Assembly (NCBI RefSeq): GCF_900129665.1 | Contig: NZ_FQWL01000002.1 | Location: forward strand, 558,001-622,000 | Direction: 5' to 3' | DNA length: 64,000 nucleotides | From: Flagellimonas flava | GTDB lineage: Bacteria > Bacteroidota > Bacteroidia > Flavobacteriales > Flavobacteriaceae | Shown: positions 1-8,899 of the stretch, one piece after another | How the letters are laid out: each line of letters starts with the position of its first letter | Position numbering within the stretch: the stretch's first letter is position 1 | Notes under the pieces: generated by a model | Database searches by the model: none | What the model saw: the letters and a program-made list of their open reading frames with translations, nothing else | What the model was told of the DNA's origin: nothing | Made by a program: the position numbers and the translations under genes

Positions 1-108
1 TTCTTCCCCAACCCAAATCAATCCAAAAAGAATGTAGTACAGCACCCAAAAAATGGCGTGCGTTGCTATTCTGGAATTAAATAGATAGAAGTTGGTACTG
101 GATTTCAT
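1..108 (-). CDS. N-terminus of a membrane sensor protein, probably a LytS-type histidine kinase (partial)
   Basis: An open frame enters the window at base 1 and begins at an ATG complementary to 106-108, giving 36 residues. The sequence is hydrophobic and aromatic-rich (for example HAIFWVLYYILFG), the look of the first membrane helix of Bacteroidetes LytS/YehU-like sensor histidine kinases, whose N-termini often contain an H-x-FW-hydrophobic stretch. No kinase motif lies inside the window, so this is resemblance only. It is transcribed away from the hydrolase at 233, and the 124-nt gap would hold divergent promoters. A short inverted repeat (CATGCC/GGCATG, 128-140) lies in that gap. Confidence 0.45.
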   Translation of the reverse strand, partial: MKSSTNFYLFNSRIATHAIFWVLYYILFGLIWVGEE

Positions 109-232
109 GATGCGCTTCTGAACTCGTCATGCCCGGCATGGATTTGATATAAAAAAACCATGCCTTGGTATAAATTCTCCCTCAGCTAAAAATAGGCAAT
201 CTAATTTTAAGAAAATCATAAAACAGCATAGC

Positions 233-1558
233 ATGAAACTTAAAAGTAGTATTGTATCAACATTTATTTTTCTTCTCTCCATATTTTCCGTTGAGGCCCA
301 AGAGTTGGGCCGTAGAAGCTCATGGGAAGCTATAATTAGTGGTCCCGCAAACAACACTCCTGGAGCAAAAATCAACTCGATTGAAACGAATAGTCCACTC
401 GACAAGGCGGGGTTTTTGCCAGACGATGTCATCATTGAAGTGGATGGTATTCCCATAACTTCTGATGAAAATTGGACCGAGGCGAGCTATGGTCTTAGGG
501 CTAACAACAAAATTCATATCAAGGCGGTCAGGAATGCCAAATTGATTGAAAAGGAGGTACTTTTCAATCCCTTGGAAAAGGAAACCCATACAGGTTTGGA
601 TACCTATTATGAAGAAGTTACCAGCATTTACGGAGTCACCCAACGAACCATCATCACCAAACCAAAAAAAAACGGAAAACAACCAGCCGTTGTCCTCATC
701 GGCGGACTAAGCTGTTCCAGTATTGAAACATACCCTGGAAGACGGGGTAATTGGGTGCAGACCATCAAGGATTTGGTGGAAAAATCGGGTATGGTGGTCA
801 TGCGCATCGAAAAACCAGGTGTAGGTGACAGTCAAGGTGATTGCAGTCAATCCGATTTCATTACAGATTTGGAGGGATACCGAGCAGCCCTTCGGAACCT
901 AAAGTCAAAGCCTTATGTTGATCCCGATAAAATCGTGGTTTACGGTTCCAGTATGGGTAGTGCCCTTGCACCATTGCTGGCCAACGAATTTAATTTGGCG
1001 GGGGTCATTTCTGATGGTACTTTCTTCAAGACCTGGTACGAACATATGCTGGAAATTGAACGTCGCATACTCCAATTTCAAGGAAATTCAGAATCGGAAA
1101 TTGTGGAGAAAATGAACAAGTATTACATCCCGTTGTATTACGGAATGCTCATCGAAAAAAAGACCTATCAAGAGGTGGTGGATGCCTATCCGGCCTTGGC
1201 TGCCTATAACTACCATTCTCCTGCGCATATGTACGGACGCCCCGTTGCCTATTACCAACAATTACAGGATTTTAATCTTGCCGGACAATGGGAAAAGCTA
1301 AAGGTTCCCGTGCGGATTTTACGTGGACAGAACGACTGGATCATGTCCTCTTTTGACAACCACATGATCATGGAAGTGTTGGAACGGAATGGACATCAGG
1401 ACCATATTTTACATGAGTATCCGGGATTGGATCATTGGAACACCATCCATAAAACACCCAAGGATTCTTTTGAAGGAAATCCTGGAGAATGGGACGAGGG
1501 CACCATCAATATCATTGTTGGTTGGGCACAGGACATCGTGGGATTGGATTCCAAATAA
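233..1558 (+). CDS. Exported PDZ-domain alpha/beta hydrolase
   Basis: The protein has 441 residues. Residues 1-22 form a signal peptide ending FSVEAQ, so it should be exported to the periplasm. A PDZ-like domain follows at about 40-110 (SPLDKAGFLPDD is the typical carboxylate-binding-loop region). The rest is an alpha/beta hydrolase: nucleophile elbow GSSMG with Ser near 239, acid in RGQND near 364, and His in LDHWNT near 400, so a complete catalytic triad is visible. The substrate cannot be read from sequence; an esterase or peptidase-like role is likely. It is a single gene with convergent neighbour 1589. The PDZ domain placed before the hydrolase suggests recruitment to a peptide C-terminus. 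Confidence 0.82.
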   Translation: MKLKSSIVSTFIFLLSIFSVEAQELGRRSSWEAIISGPANNTPGAKINSIETNSPLDKAGFLPDDVIIEVDGIPITSDENWTEASYGLRANNKIHIKAVRNAKLIEKEVLFNPLEKETHTGLDTYYEEVTSIYGVTQRTIITKPKKNGKQPAVVLIGGLSCSSIETYPGRRGNWVQTIKDLVEKSGMVVMRIEKPGVGDSQGDCSQSDFITDLEGYRAALRNLKSKPYVDPDKIVVYGSSMGSALAPLLANEFNLAGVISDGTFFKTWYEHMLEIERRILQFQGNSESEIVEKMNKYYIPLYYGMLIEKKTYQEVVDAYPALAAYNYHSPAHMYGRPVAYYQQLQDFNLAGQWEKLKVPVRILRGQNDWIMSSFDNHMIMEVLERNGHQDHILHEYPGLDHWNTIHKTPKDSFEGNPGEWDEGTINIIVGWAQDIVGLDSK

Positions 1559-1588
1559 AGCTAAAGCTTTTGCATCCTTTAAGGCCGG

Positions 1589-3157
1589 TCAGGACCTACC
1601 ATCTTTCCGGCCTTTTAGTTCTTGAATTGCCTTTAGGTATTTTTCAAGTTCCAACCGCACCCTTGGAAACAAAAACAACAGCCCGATCATGTTGGGGAAA
1701 ACCATCGCCAAAATCATGGCATCGGAGAATTTGATCACGGCATCCAAGGTGATAGCTGCCCCTAGAATAGTGAACATCAAGAAAATTACTTTGTAGACAA
1801 GGTCCGACCATTTGCCCCTTCCAAACAAATACTTCCAAGCTTGGAGCCCGTAATAGGACCAGGAAAGTATGGTTGAGAACGCAAATAGAATAACGGCAAC
1901 CACCAATACATAAGATGACCCGCTTATGGCATTTTCGAACGCCAATGAGGTAAGGTTGATACCCCCCACTCGGGAACCATCCATCATTAGCACCTTATTG
2001 TTCAGTACATCGCCGTAGACAAATGTCCCTTCCATATTAAAAAGGATAAGAACTACTGCTGTCATGGTGCATATAAGTACGGTGTCAATAAACGGTTCCA
2101 ACAAGCCGACCAAACCTTCCGAAGCGGCATATCTCGTTTTCACCGCAGAATGCGCAATTGCCGAAGACCCAGCCCCTGCCTCGTTGGAAAACGCAGCTCT
2201 ACGAAACCCTTGAATCATCACTCCAATAAAACCACCAGTAACCGTCGCTTTTGGGGAAAAGGCATCCTTAACGATGGCAGCCAATGCGTCATCCACTAAA
2301 TCTATATTGGAGATAATTATAAAAAGCGCGGCCAAAACGTAGAGCAATGCCATAAATGGAACTGTCTTCTCGGTTACCTTGGCAATTCGTTTTATGCCCC
2401 CTATGATCACTATTCCGACCAAAATGGCAATGGCAATTCCAATCAAGGTTCCCGCCGCCTCATGCTGAATTCCAAACTGGCCAATAATTTGGGCAGCAGC
2501 CTGATTGGTTTGGAAGGCATTCCCCCCTCCCAGGGAAGCACCTATGCATAAGACTGCAAATATTGCAGCCAATACCTTTCCCAAATTTTTATAGCCTTTA
2601 CTTTTTAAACCCTTGCTCAAATAGTACATGGGTCCCCCAAACACATTTCCTTTCGCATCAATATCTCGATAGACTACGCCCAAAGTACATTCCACAAATT
2701 TGGTGGACATTCCCAATAGACCAGCCAAAATCATCCAAAAGGTAGCCCCGGGACCTCCAATGGAAATGGCTACGGCCACCATGGAAATGTTTCCCAAACC
2801 TACCGTACCAGATACTGCGGTTGCCAGAGCTTGAAAGTGATTGACCTCACCATGTTCCCCATCCTCCGAACCCCGATCCAAACTGTCGTAATTACCTCTC
2901 ACAATTCGGAGTGAAGTTGGAAACAAGCGGACATTTACCCCTTTAAAATAGATAGTAAAAAAAAGCGCACCCAATATGAGCAGGAGCAATACGACAGGTA
3001 TTTGGGCTCCAAAAATGTTTATGGTTCCCAGAATTAGGGCCTCCCACCATTGTGCGAAGGGCATAAAAGAATCGTTGATTCTTTGATCTAATCCTCCAGT
3101 CGATGTGCCCAATATATGAATGGTCGTTTCTGGTAATCTGAGAAATGGAAATTTCAT
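1589..3157 (-). CDS. Alanine/glycine:cation symporter (AGCS family)
   Basis: This is a 522-residue polytopic inner-membrane protein of the sodium:alanine/glycine symporter family. The family signature appears around residues 115-140 (GTVGLGNISMVAVAI followed by GGPGATFWM), and the conserved RRAAFSNEAGAGSS segment lies at about 315-330. About ten or eleven hydrophobic helices can be counted, and the length is usual for the family. It probably imports small neutral amino acids driven by sodium. It is monocistronic, convergent with the hydrolase gene. The N-terminal 40 residues (a short soluble segment before the first helix) are typical of marine Bacteroidetes members. Confidence 0.92.
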   Translation of the reverse strand: MKFPFLRLPETTIHILGTSTGGLDQRINDSFMPFAQWWEALILGTINIFGAQIPVVLLLLILGALFFTIYFKGVNVRLFPTSLRIVRGNYDSLDRGSEDGEHGEVNHFQALATAVSGTVGLGNISMVAVAISIGGPGATFWMILAGLLGMSTKFVECTLGVVYRDIDAKGNVFGGPMYYLSKGLKSKGYKNLGKVLAAIFAVLCIGASLGGGNAFQTNQAAAQIIGQFGIQHEAAGTLIGIAIAILVGIVIIGGIKRIAKVTEKTVPFMALLYVLAALFIIISNIDLVDDALAAIVKDAFSPKATVTGGFIGVMIQGFRRAAFSNEAGAGSSAIAHSAVKTRYAASEGLVGLLEPFIDTVLICTMTAVVLILFNMEGTFVYGDVLNNKVLMMDGSRVGGINLTSLAFENAISGSSYVLVVAVILFAFSTILSWSYYGLQAWKYLFGRGKWSDLVYKVIFLMFTILGAAITLDAVIKFSDAMILAMVFPNMIGLLFLFPRVRLELEKYLKAIQELKGRKDGRS

Positions 3158-3281
3158 ATGGTCTTGGTTTTCAAATTCGGTTGAAATTGAAACAAGACTT
3201 TTGAAAAGGAAGAAAAGGTCGGAAAAAACTATGGGGTGTCGGTAAATCTGCCAACCGACAAATTAATCATAAGTGTTTGAT

Positions 3282-4367
3282 TTACAGGAATATGTTTTCT
3301 GGAGGTATACTCAATCTAATCTTTCTATCCCTGTTTTCCGACATTTCAAATAGTGTGTTCTTTAGGGGAACCAGGTGTTGTTCCTTGCTCCAATTACCTT
3401 CCCCAAAGAGTCCATCCAACAGGGCAACGAGCAATCTTTTGATTTGATTGTAATCCGAGATATCATATTTTTTTCCGGTAACGGAGAAGTTTTTTGGTTT
3501 GATTTCCAACCAAGGATTTTCTCCTTTTTTGCACTTTTGGGCAAACTCTAAAAGTAGGGCATTCGACTTTGGGCTCAGCACAATTTTACGTTCCTTGGTT
3601 CCCGGAAACCCGTTCAAAACAACGGTAGGAATCCATTTTCCCGAAACGTCCTTTTCTTTTGAAAAAATCAAACTTAGGTTTACAGATTTTGGAATAATGC
3701 TTTCTGCTAGTTCCTTGACCCAGCCCAACGCCAAGGCAAAAAAGAGCATGATTAAATTGGCCTTAAAAATTGCTGAGAAAAGCAACTGGTTTTCAAGAAA
3801 CTGTGAAAGCTTTAGAAACTGTGTCAGTAGCGTAATGGCAATACAGAACAAAGACAGCCATGAGAGGACTTTTAGCCTTCTTTTCGCAAAGGACTCCCAT
3901 AAAACACCTCCTAAAAAAATAAGGGTGAACACCGCATAATATACATCGGGCTCTTGAACAAACCCATATGCTTTTCCTATAACAAGTTTATGTAAGGTTT
4001 GTCCAAAACAGAACAAAAAAGGAATACCAACAATATATCTCCAAAACCCTCCTTTTATTATGGGGACCAACGGGGGGGGTAAATATCTAAACCAAGGAAG
4101 GGCCAGTAAAATAAACAGACTATTGAACAGTGAAAAAATGCTGCGCCAACTTTCAAGTTGTAGCAAGCTCTCCGGCATTTTTTCTGAAAAGTAAACTTCA
4201 AACAGGCCTGAGAAAGACCAGGCCAAAATGGACAAAGCCAGCCAAACCTGACCAAAATCGTTTTGTTTCTTCCCAATCTGCCACCAAATCGCCATCAATG
4301 CCAGAAATGCAAAGAAGCACACAGCAAACTGCCACCAACCGTAAAACGAAAGAAGATTGCCCTCCAT
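3282..4367 (-). CDS. Unrecognised seven-helix membrane protein with soluble C-terminal domain
   Basis: I do not recognise this 361-residue protein. The N-terminal two thirds (about residues 8-235) contain roughly seven hydrophobic helices rich in Trp and Phe (for example FYGWWQFAVCFFAF). The last 125 residues are soluble and basic, with motifs such as NGFPGTKERKIVL and LVALLDGLFGEGNW. The topology resembles a membrane sensor without a kinase domain. It lies upstream of nothing obviously co-transcribed: GlpD is behind it on the same strand with a 75-nt gap, so read-through from glpD is possible. The protein could be a membrane-bound regulator, but no DNA-binding motif is convincing. Confidence 0.7.
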   Translation of the reverse strand: MEGNLLSFYGWWQFAVCFFAFLALMAIWWQIGKKQNDFGQVWLALSILAWSFSGLFEVYFSEKMPESLLQLESWRSIFSLFNSLFILLALPWFRYLPPPLVPIIKGGFWRYIVGIPFLFCFGQTLHKLVIGKAYGFVQEPDVYYAVFTLIFLGGVLWESFAKRRLKVLSWLSLFCIAITLLTQFLKLSQFLENQLLFSAIFKANLIMLFFALALGWVKELAESIIPKSVNLSLIFSKEKDVSGKWIPTVVLNGFPGTKERKIVLSPKSNALLLEFAQKCKKGENPWLEIKPKNFSVTGKKYDISDYNQIKRLLVALLDGLFGEGNWSKEQHLVPLKNTLFEMSENRDRKIRLSIPPENIFL

Positions 4368-4442
4368 AGGAATACTTCAAACTATTTTTCCAAATATAGA
4401 GAAATCAAAAAGGTAGGTCAGGTTTGTTCCAGGTCTTGCCTT

Positions 4443-6113
4443 TTATACCCTATTGATCGAAAAATTGGAATGCGAATCCAGCTCGGATAAAAGTTTTTCC
4501 CTGAAGGACTGGATTTCCTCATTTCCATATCCATAGGCTTTTTTGAATTCTTCCAGGACTGGTTCCATGTGCAAGCGAATACTTTCAATATCAAAATACA
4601 ACCTCCCTGTTCGTCTGATAAAGAAATCCATCGGGTTCATGGCCATTTCGTGCGCTATCGAAAACTGTACCTCCGCCCGGATAAGTTTCACATAAGGATC
4701 CTTATTTCGAAGGGCAGCATAGTTTTCCAAGATGGTATCTGTTTGCTTTCCATAAGTGGTCACCAGATACCAAGCATCGTATTCGCTAAAACCATCTGAC
4801 TGCATTCTATCCTTGACTTCTGCCATGTATTTTTTTACATGTTTGAACTTTTTAAAAGTGCTGCCACAAAGTGGAATTTCGGCCGTTGCGCATTCTTTCG
4901 GTTTGTTACCGTAGTCCTCTTCCATTTTTTGGGAGATACGATTTACAGTACGTTCGGCCATTTTCCTATACCCGGTTAACTTGCCGCCTGCTATACTGAT
5001 CAAGCCCGTGTCCGACGTGAAAATTTCATCCTTTCTGGACAATTCCGAAGCTGACTTACCTTCTTCGTGTATTAAAGGACGAAGTCCTGCCCAAGACGAC
5101 ACAATATCATCCATTTCCAAATGGATGTCTGGAAACATATTATTGACCGCGGAAATCAAATAAATGGCATCCGCCAAATCGGTCTTCACATGATCTTTGT
5201 CTAGGTTAAAATTGGTATCCGTAGTACCTACATAGGTAACTTTTCCCCTTGGAATTGCGAAAATCATTCGCCCATCCGGCACATCAAAATAAACCGATTG
5301 TTTTACCGGCAATTTTTCCTTTGGAAACACTACATGTACCCCCTTTGTCAAGTGGAGTCGTTTTCCTTTTTTTGACTTATTGATGGTGCGCAATTCATCC
5401 ACCCAAGGACCAGCAGCGCTCACAACGTATTTTGATTTTACCTGAAAAACTTCTTCCCCTCCTGCTTCATCTTGAAAGGCCACCCCGGCAACCTTGTCGT
5501 TCTCGTACAGAAAATCGGTTACCCTGGCATAATTCAGTGCCTCCGCACCGAAGCTAAGACTGGTCTTGATGTTCTCAATGGTCAATCTGGCGTCATCCGT
5601 GCGGTATTCTGCATAGTACCCGGCCCCATTGAGGATTTTCTTGGGTAAGAGCGGTTCCAACTTCAAAGCCTGTTTTTTCTCCAGCATTTGTCGTTTGTCC
5701 TCTCCGGTAACCTGGGCAAGAATATCGTATACTTTGAGACCAATGGAGGTCAGCCACTTTCCATAGGAACCACCTTCAATAAGGGGCAAGAGCATTTTTT
5801 CCGGTAATACGAGATGGGGTGCTAATTTGTGGACAATTGCACGTTCAGAACCCACTTCCTTTACCAGCCAAAAATCGAACTGCTTTAGATAACGCAGGCC
5901 GCCATGAATCAGTTTCGTTGATTTACTGCTGGTTCCGGATGCAAAATCCCCCTTTTCCAGCAATAATACCTTAAGGCCTCTTGAAGCGGCGTCCAAGGCA
6001 ATTCCACCGCCCGTAATTCCACCACCAATTACCACCAAATCATAGGTTTGTTTGGTGATATTCTGAATTCTGTCCTGCCTGTCCAAATTTGAAAATCTCA
6101 ACTGCTCGCCCAT
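4443..6113 (-). CDS. glpD: Aerobic glycerol-3-phosphate dehydrogenase (FAD-dependent)
   Basis: The protein has 556 residues, the normal length for GlpD/GlpA. The dinucleotide-binding motif VVIGGGITGGGIA near residues 28-40 binds FAD. Further FAD-dehydrogenase landmarks are KSTKLIHGGLRYL near 65, TYVGTTDTNF near 295 and SIAGGKLTGYRKMAERT near 370. It oxidises glycerol-3-phosphate to dihydroxyacetone phosphate and passes electrons to quinone at the inner membrane. It follows the 118-residue protein at 6130-6486 by 16 nt on the same strand, so the two are probably one operon. No glpK or glpF is visible here. Confidence 0.95.
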   Translation of the reverse strand: MGEQLRFSNLDRQDRIQNITKQTYDLVVIGGGITGGGIALDAASRGLKVLLLEKGDFASGTSSKSTKLIHGGLRYLKQFDFWLVKEVGSERAIVHKLAPHLVLPEKMLLPLIEGGSYGKWLTSIGLKVYDILAQVTGEDKRQMLEKKQALKLEPLLPKKILNGAGYYAEYRTDDARLTIENIKTSLSFGAEALNYARVTDFLYENDKVAGVAFQDEAGGEEVFQVKSKYVVSAAGPWVDELRTINKSKKGKRLHLTKGVHVVFPKEKLPVKQSVYFDVPDGRMIFAIPRGKVTYVGTTDTNFNLDKDHVKTDLADAIYLISAVNNMFPDIHLEMDDIVSSWAGLRPLIHEEGKSASELSRKDEIFTSDTGLISIAGGKLTGYRKMAERTVNRISQKMEEDYGNKPKECATAEIPLCGSTFKKFKHVKKYMAEVKDRMQSDGFSEYDAWYLVTTYGKQTDTILENYAALRNKDPYVKLIRAEVQFSIAHEMAMNPMDFFIRRTGRLYFDIESIRLHMEPVLEEFKKAYGYGNEEIQSFREKLLSELDSHSNFSINRV

Positions 6114-6129
6114 ACTTAAACTGCTCTAA

Positions 6130-6486
6130 TTACTTTATATAGTTCTTCTCCAAAAAATAATTCACCAAAGCCTCCTTCATTAAAATGGCCTGTTCCCCAG
6201 CCTTTAATGGTGGTAGTTGCTCCTTTATCTTGTAATGGGGCCATCCTTCCTCATCAAAAAAATCAAAATCATAATAGCCATAAGGCTCCAACAATCTGCA
6301 TATGGCAATATGCATCAGATTTACCTTCTCATCTTTCTTAAAGCTCCGATGAAAATTGCCAAGCTCCTGTAACCCCACAAGATAGATAATACCGTCAATA
6401 TCCAAGGGGTCGCCATCTGAAAATTGTTGGGACAATTTTACCACGAGTTCATCCCATCGTTCCTTAAGTTTTTCATCTCTCGCCAT
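6130..6486 (-). CDS. Conserved hypothetical protein of 118 residues
   Basis: This small, soluble, acidic protein is probably all-helical. Notable stretches are DGIIYLVGLQELG and YGYYDFDFFDEEGWPHY. I do not recognise a named family with certainty; similar short proteins are common in Flavobacteriaceae genomes. There is no signal peptide and no cysteine-based metal site. It starts 62 nt from the divergent cvpA-like gene and ends 16 nt before glpD, so it likely shares a promoter with glpD. Function unknown. Confidence 0.72.
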   Translation of the reverse strand: MARDEKLKERWDELVVKLSQQFSDGDPLDIDGIIYLVGLQELGNFHRSFKKDEKVNLMHIAICRLLEPYGYYDFDFFDEEGWPHYKIKEQLPPLKAGEQAILMKEALVNYFLEKNYIK

Positions 6487-6548
6487 TCGCTGTTCTTGGA
6501 AAAAACAAAGGTAGTGATCAATATCCTATATTTGTTAAAATCCTACCG

Positions 6549-7091
6549 ATGAACTTTTTGGATATTGTTATTGGAATCTTACTGGTCTGGGGACTTTTCA
6601 AAGGGCTTAAGAATGGTCTTTTTGTGGAAGTTGCTTCCCTGATTGCCCTTATCTTGGGAATTTACGGAGCCATCCATTTTTCCTATATCACTGCGGACCA
6701 TCTTGCCAACTCCATGAACTGGAATGGGCAATATTTAAAAATCGCTGCTTTTCTCATCACCTTTATTGGCATCGTGATTTTGGTCCATTCTGCAGGAAAG
6801 TTGCTCACCAAAATTGCGGATTTTGCCATGTTGGGACTTTTGAACAAAATTGCCGGGGGGGTTTTTGGAGCACTTAAGACAGCCATTATCCTTGGTGCCA
6901 TACTCATCTTTTTTGAACGACTTACTGCTCCTCTCAATTTGGTCAATGAGGACACCAAAAATGAGTCGCTCTTTTATCATCCTGTTAAAGATATTGGTGC
7001 GTTCGTATTTTCTTTTGTTTTGGAAAAGGAACAGACTGACCCCGATCGTGACGAAAATACTTTACCTGAGTCCTCAACCCATAGTATATAA
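6549..7091 (+). CDS. CvpA-family membrane protein
   Basis: The protein has 180 residues with four hydrophobic helices (about 5-25, 30-48, 63-83 and 100-122) and a charged C-terminal tail. The opening MNFLDIVIGILLVWG, the following GLKNGLFVEV and the later GLLNKIAGGVFGALKTA match the CvpA (colicin V production) family as known from other bacteria. The family's biochemical role is unsettled, with links to envelope homeostasis. It is divergent from the 6130-6486 gene. The downstream gene, 192 nt away, encodes a secreted CAP-domain protein and may be a separate unit. Confidence 0.85.
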   Translation: MNFLDIVIGILLVWGLFKGLKNGLFVEVASLIALILGIYGAIHFSYITADHLANSMNWNGQYLKIAAFLITFIGIVILVHSAGKLLTKIADFAMLGLLNKIAGGVFGALKTAIILGAILIFFERLTAPLNLVNEDTKNESLFYHPVKDIGAFVFSFVLEKEQTDPDRDENTLPESSTHSI

Positions 7092-7282
7092 AAGGTCTCT
7101 TTTTTCCGATAAAGTGCTATCCGAATTTTTAATGAAAACTGGAAAAAGTCCGCTTTCATACCGCTTAACGGATAATTTGGTTCCCATATGGAGAATTCAT
7201 GGTTTCACTACCATCCTCTGCTAGCTTAGACCTTTGGAACACATGGGGTTCTTAGAACAAACCCCGCTAATCGCCCCCGAAA

Positions 7283-7807
7283 ATGAAAAAAGTATTTTAC
7301 TCCTTATGGATCATGGCCTCCATTGTAAGTTTGGTCATGTGCAGTAAATCATCCCCGCTTGAAGAAAAGGCTCTTACAGAATCCGTTAAAGAAGCCAACA
7401 AGACAATTGTTGTTGACCCGGAGGCGGTAGAAGCCGAGTTGGTAGCGATGGTAAATGAACACCGAGCCTCCATAGGTGCATCGGAACTTGCGCTAAGTCC
7501 TTCTTCATATGAACATGCAGAAGCGCATAACAACTACATGATTTCCAAAAACAAACTAAGTCACGATAACTTTCAGACCAGGGCATCAGAAATCGCTTCG
7601 GAAACAGGTGCTGTTGAAGTGGGTGAAAACGTAGCGCGTTTTTATTCTTCTGCCGACTCTGCATTAGAAGGATGGTTAAACAGTGCCTCACACAAAAGAA
7701 CCTTGGAAGGTGATTTCACCCATACCACCTTAAGTGTCCAGTTAGATCAAGATGGAAGGGCATACTTCACTCAAATTTTCATGCGAGTGGAGCTTTCTAG
7801 TCAATAG
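7283..7807 (+). CDS. CAP-domain (SCP/PR-1-like) lipoprotein
   Basis: The protein has 174 residues. The N-terminus is a signal sequence ending SLVMC, so Cys20 is a probable lipidation site, although Met at -1 is unusual for a lipobox. Residues 48-170 form a CAP/SCP domain: MVNEHRASIG, then HAEAHNNYM, KLSHDNF, VGENVA and a late GWLNSASHKRTLEG. The family's cavity histidines and acidic residues are present (His in AHNNY and SHDNF; Glu in VGENVA). Bacterial CAP proteins are extracellular or envelope proteins of largely unknown function, some with lipid binding. The gene stands alone and is followed by a clear terminator at 7834. Confidence 0.87.
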   Translation: MKKVFYSLWIMASIVSLVMCSKSSPLEEKALTESVKEANKTIVVDPEAVEAELVAMVNEHRASIGASELALSPSSYEHAEAHNNYMISKNKLSHDNFQTRASEIASETGAVEVGENVARFYSSADSALEGWLNSASHKRTLEGDFTHTTLSVQLDQDGRAYFTQIFMRVELSSQ

Positions 7808-7833
7808 AAGGACGTAAATGATTTTAAAGATGA

Positions 7834-7859
7834 GACCTGGGCAATACCCGGGTCTTTTT
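7834..7859 (+). terminator. Rho-independent terminator after the CAP lipoprotein gene
   Basis: An 8-bp stem (GACCTGGG with CCCGGGTC, one G-U pair) with a 5-nt loop is followed by five T residues. It ends the CAP-domain gene 27 nt after the stop codon. Confidence 0.8.
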
Positions 7860-7914
7860 GTTAAACCCTATGATGGCAAAAAGGAATTTTATACCTTTCT
7901 GAAAATCTTGAGTC

Positions 7915-8454
7915 ATGTCCATACAAGCACCTTTTAACCTGACCAAATGGATAGCTGAAAACAGGGATACTCTTAAGCCTCCGGTTGGCAATAGAAATTT
8001 GTACAAGGAAGCTGGGGATTATATCGTGATGATTGTTGCCGGACCTAATGCGCGCAAAGACTACCATTACAACGAAACGGAGGAACTTTTTTATCAATTG
8101 GAGGGAAATATTGAAGTGCATATCCAAGAAAATGGAGAGAAAAAGACCATGAAATTGGGTCCTGGAGACATGTACCTACATCCGGCAAAAGTTCCACATT
8201 CGCCGGTGCGTCATGAAGGTTCCATCGGATTGGTGGTAGAACGAAAGCGATCGGACATGAATGTGGATGACGGCCTACTGTGGTTCTGCGACAACTGCAA
8301 CCACAAACTTTATGAGGCCTATTTTACCTTAAATGATATTGAAAAAGATTTTCTGGGACATTTTAAACACTTTTACGGTTCCAAAGATTTACGGACCTGC
8401 TCCAATTGCGGAACTGTGATGCCCATTGATGAACGATTTATTGCCAAAGACTAA
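7915..8454 (+). CDS. 3-hydroxyanthranilate 3,4-dioxygenase
   Basis: This is a 179-residue cupin. The predicted Fe(II) ligands His51, Glu57 and His95 are all present (HYNETEE and PHSPVRH), as is a rubredoxin-like C-terminal site of Cys125, Cys128, Cys162 and Cys165 (CDNC and CSNC). Both sites match the family pattern of bacterial HAAO enzymes. The enzyme opens the ring of 3-hydroxyanthranilate to aminocarboxymuconic semialdehyde, which leads to quinolinate and NAD or to catabolism. Its TAA overlaps the ATG of the DUF1304 gene by one base (TAATG), so the two are translationally coupled. An ALDH follows 75 nt later. No kynureninase is present in this window. Confidence 0.94.
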   Translation: MSIQAPFNLTKWIAENRDTLKPPVGNRNLYKEAGDYIVMIVAGPNARKDYHYNETEELFYQLEGNIEVHIQENGEKKTMKLGPGDMYLHPAKVPHSPVRHEGSIGLVVERKRSDMNVDDGLLWFCDNCNHKLYEAYFTLNDIEKDFLGHFKHFYGSKDLRTCSNCGTVMPIDERFIAKD

Positions 8455-8825
8455 TGTTGATAGCTGCTAAATTTTTTGTTGTACTCGTCGCCATTTTACA
8501 CCTATACTTTTTATGGCTGGAAATGTTTGTCTGGACCACCAAGGCCAAAAAAGTTTTCCGGAACTTTCCAGATCATTTGTTTGAACCCACTAAAACTATG
8601 GCAGCAAACCAGGGGCTGTACAATGGCTTTTTGTCGGCCGGGCTTTTTTGGTCCCTCTTTATCACCAATCCAGATTGGCAGGTCTATGTGGCCTTGTTTT
8701 TTCTAGGATGCGTAGCCGTAGCAGGAATTTATGGTGCTGCTACCGTTTCAAAGAAAATATTCACGGTTCAGGCCTTGCCAGCAATACTAGGTATACTGCT
8801 TCTTCTATTGCATCATTTCAGTTAA
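8454..8825 (+). CDS. DUF1304 small membrane protein
   Basis: The protein has 123 residues and four hydrophobic helices. The pattern HLYFLWLEMFVW near 17-28, then NQGLYNGFLSAGL near 53-65 and VAGIYGAATVSKK near 88-100, is the recognised DUF1304 arrangement. The family has no established function. It starts inside the stop codon of the 3-hydroxyanthranilate dioxygenase gene (TAATG), so it is expressed with it. This coupling may be incidental, since DUF1304 proteins occur in many contexts. Confidence 0.83.
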   Translation: MLIAAKFFVVLVAILHLYFLWLEMFVWTTKAKKVFRNFPDHLFEPTKTMAANQGLYNGFLSAGLFWSLFITNPDWQVYVALFFLGCVAVAGIYGAATVSKKIFTVQALPAILGILLLLLHHFS

Positions 8826-8899
8826 GAAAAGGCCATGAGAACATCTGGATTATTCGTAGTTTTGAAAAAATATAACAATTCACACTTAAAAAGTTATAA

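Noticed and set aside
128-140. CATGCC/GGCATG inverted repeat between the first two genes
   Set aside because: Six base pairs with a one-base centre; too short and too common to call an operator.
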